The position numbers were made by a program, and so were the translations under genes. The notes below the pieces were generated by a model. The model had not been told where the DNA came from. It saw only the letters and a program-made list of their open reading frames with translations, and ran no database searches. A DNA stretch of 12,566 nt from Savagea sp. (lineage in GTDB: Bacteria; Bacillota; Bacilli; Bacillales_A; Planococcaceae): the NCBI GenBank assembly GCA_030152585.1, contig JASLJC010000024.1:1-12566 (forward strand). Reading direction: 5' to 3'. Every line of letters begins with the position of its first letter. The first letter of the stretch is position 1. This document shows positions 11,136 to 12,566 of this stretch, one piece after another.

Positions 11136-12566
11136 ATGCTTATTGCTCATATACGTGAAAGTGATTTGAGAGTCCAGAGTGTACAGGAACATTTGGAAGG
11201 TGTTGCTGCGCTCTCTTTCGATTATGGTGACCCATTGAATATTGGTAAAATGTCGGAGCTTGCTGGTTTTTTGCACGACATGGGTAAATTTACTGAGCAT
11301 TTTTCTAGTTATTTACGAAGTGTAGTGTTACAACATGAAAATATACGCCCTCATATTGATCATTCGACAGCCGGAGCTAAATATTTGTACGAACGATATT
11401 GGAGTGGACAACCCCAGGATGCGATAAGGAGTTACGTTATTGAAATTGTAGGAATGGCGATTCTGTCGCATCATTCAGGGTTACAAAATTTTTTGTCGAC
11501 CGATGGACGTGTGAACGACTATATCCGTCGTACGGTTGAAAAAGAACTTCCTCATTACGAGGAAGTTGTTCAGAATTTCGAATCAATCGAAGGTAATGTC
11601 GACCGAGTCGATCGTCTTGTAGACGAGGCAACAGAAGAACTCGCTACTTTTTTCGAAAAAGTGAAGCACCAAACGATTGAGCGGGAATCTCAACGCACGG
11701 CATTATCGACGGTAAGTTATTTACAGAAGCTCGTCTTTAGTATTTTAGTCGATGCTGACCGAACGGATACGAGACGCTTTGAAGAAAATGTGACGGAAGC
11801 GCCTCATGACAGTTCGACGATTTTCAAGCGTGCATATGACTGTTTGCAGGAGCAATTGGATACATGGGCGAAAGAAGATCCATCGGAGCTAGACCGACTA
11901 CGCGCTGAAATGTCCGATCGTTGTGATACACTTGCAGAACATCCGTCAAAAGTGTGGACGTTATCGATTCCAACGGGTGGTGGGAAGACGCTTGCGAGTT
12001 TACGCTATGCGTTGAAACATGCGGTGTTATACGGCAAAAAACGCATCATTTATGTCGTGCCTTACACGACGATTCTCGAACAAAATGCGGATGCGGTACG
12101 GAAGTATTTTGATAATCCGAGTGATGTTTTAGAGCACCATGCGAACGTAATCGATGATGAAGCATGGGATGAAGCGGATGATTATTACGGCCAATCGATT
12201 CATAAGAAGATGCAACTCGGTCGGGACAACTGGGATCATCCGGTCATTTTTACGACAATGGTACAGTATTTAGATGCTTTTTACGCGAAAGGAACGCGAA
12301 AAGCGCGTCGGATGCATCATTTAACAGAGTCGGTCATTGTGTTTGATGAGGTGCAATCCGTGCCATTGCAACATCAAGACCTATTTAATGCTTCGGTGAA
12401 CTTTTTAGCAGATCATGGAAAGTCGAGCATTTTGCTATGTACGGCGACTCAACCGACCGTTGCAACGATGGATGTTCCGATTTATTTAGAGAGCGATGCA
12501 GAGATGGTCCCTCGTTTAACAGAGGTAGCTGAAGCATTCGAACGCGTACGTTTTCATAACGAAGTG
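11136..12566 (+). CDS. cas3: CRISPR-associated nuclease-helicase Cas3 (partial, N-terminal 477 aa)
   Basis: This is the DNA-degrading effector of a type I CRISPR-Cas system, recruited by Cascade after target recognition. The reading frame is open without interruption to the right edge, so the C-terminal helicase part is missing. An HD nuclease domain comes first: GFLHDMGK (44-51) with metal-binding His47-Asp48, DHST (75-78), SHHSG (111-115) and LVDADRTD (204-211). The superfamily 2 helicase follows: motif I PTGGGKT (279-285), Ia YVVPYTTILEQNA (307-319 region), motif II DEVQ (404-407) and motif III TATQP (436-440). The start ATG has AGAGGTG upstream. The N-terminal MLIAHIRESD with QSVQEHLEGV resembles type I-C Cas3, which normally opens the cas operon; the subtype needs the downstream genes. 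All visible catalytic residues are present. Confidence 0.93.
   Translation, partial: MLIAHIRESDLRVQSVQEHLEGVAALSFDYGDPLNIGKMSELAGFLHDMGKFTEHFSSYLRSVVLQHENIRPHIDHSTAGAKYLYERYWSGQPQDAIRSYVIEIVGMAILSHHSGLQNFLSTDGRVNDYIRRTVEKELPHYEEVVQNFESIEGNVDRVDRLVDEATEELATFFEKVKHQTIERESQRTALSTVSYLQKLVFSILVDADRTDTRRFEENVTEAPHDSSTIFKRAYDCLQEQLDTWAKEDPSELDRLRAEMSDRCDTLAEHPSKVWTLSIPTGGGKTLASLRYALKHAVLYGKKRIIYVVPYTTILEQNADAVRKYFDNPSDVLEHHANVIDDEAWDEADDYYGQSIHKKMQLGRDNWDHPVIFTTMVQYLDAFYAKGTRKARRMHHLTESVIVFDEVQSVPLQHQDLFNASVNFLADHGKSSILLCTATQPTVATMDVPIYLESDAEMVPRLTEVAEAFERVRFHNEV

Overview
The window looks like chromosome from a low-GC Gram-positive bacterium, most likely Bacillales. The DNA is AT-rich, the Shine-Dalgarno sites are strong (AGGAGG types), one gene appears to start with TTG, and U-tract terminators follow nearly every gene. 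The families also fit: a Bmr/NorA-type exporter, a YflT/GSP17M stress protein, a YitT-family protein, a SpoIIM-family protein and a B. subtilis-type SOS box. I cannot name the genus.

Bases 1-9240 are mostly ordinary housekeeping and transport, arranged as single genes, most on the minus strand. In order they are: the 5' part of a tRNA-dihydrouridine synthase (runs off the left edge), a Bmr/NorA-like MFS drug exporter, a dynamin-family GTPase, a small GSP17M/YflT stress protein, a YitT/DUF2179 membrane protein divergent from an APC amino acid permease (plus strand), a DMT/EamA permease, a decayed IS200/IS605 tnpB relic (plus strand), and a SpoIIM-family membrane protein. A small plus-strand reading frame at 4117-4386 may be a further gene.

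Bases 9374-12566 are all plus strand and look more accessory: a SUKH (SMI1/KNR4) protein of the toxin-immunity class, a 260-residue coiled-coil protein I do not recognise, a 377-bp spacer with inverted repeats, and the first 477 residues of a Cas3 with HD nuclease and helicase motifs. Cas3 is cut by the right edge. It most resembles type I-C Cas3 and would normally open a cas operon; no CRISPR repeats are inside the window.

The regulatory DNA is the least ordinary part. A near-consensus sigma-A promoter at 1903-1930 has a LexA/SOS box filling its spacer, yet no protein gene lies downstream on that strand, so it may make a short DNA-damage-induced RNA or be a relic. The MFS gene has a terminator-like hairpin in its leader just before the ribosome binding site. 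The EamA gene has a long imperfect hairpin in its upstream region. The yitT-like/APC intergenic region has a long palindrome touching the promoter. I do not see a complete new system inside the window. The best leads are the orphan SOS promoter, the two leader hairpins, and the unknown genes just upstream of cas3.
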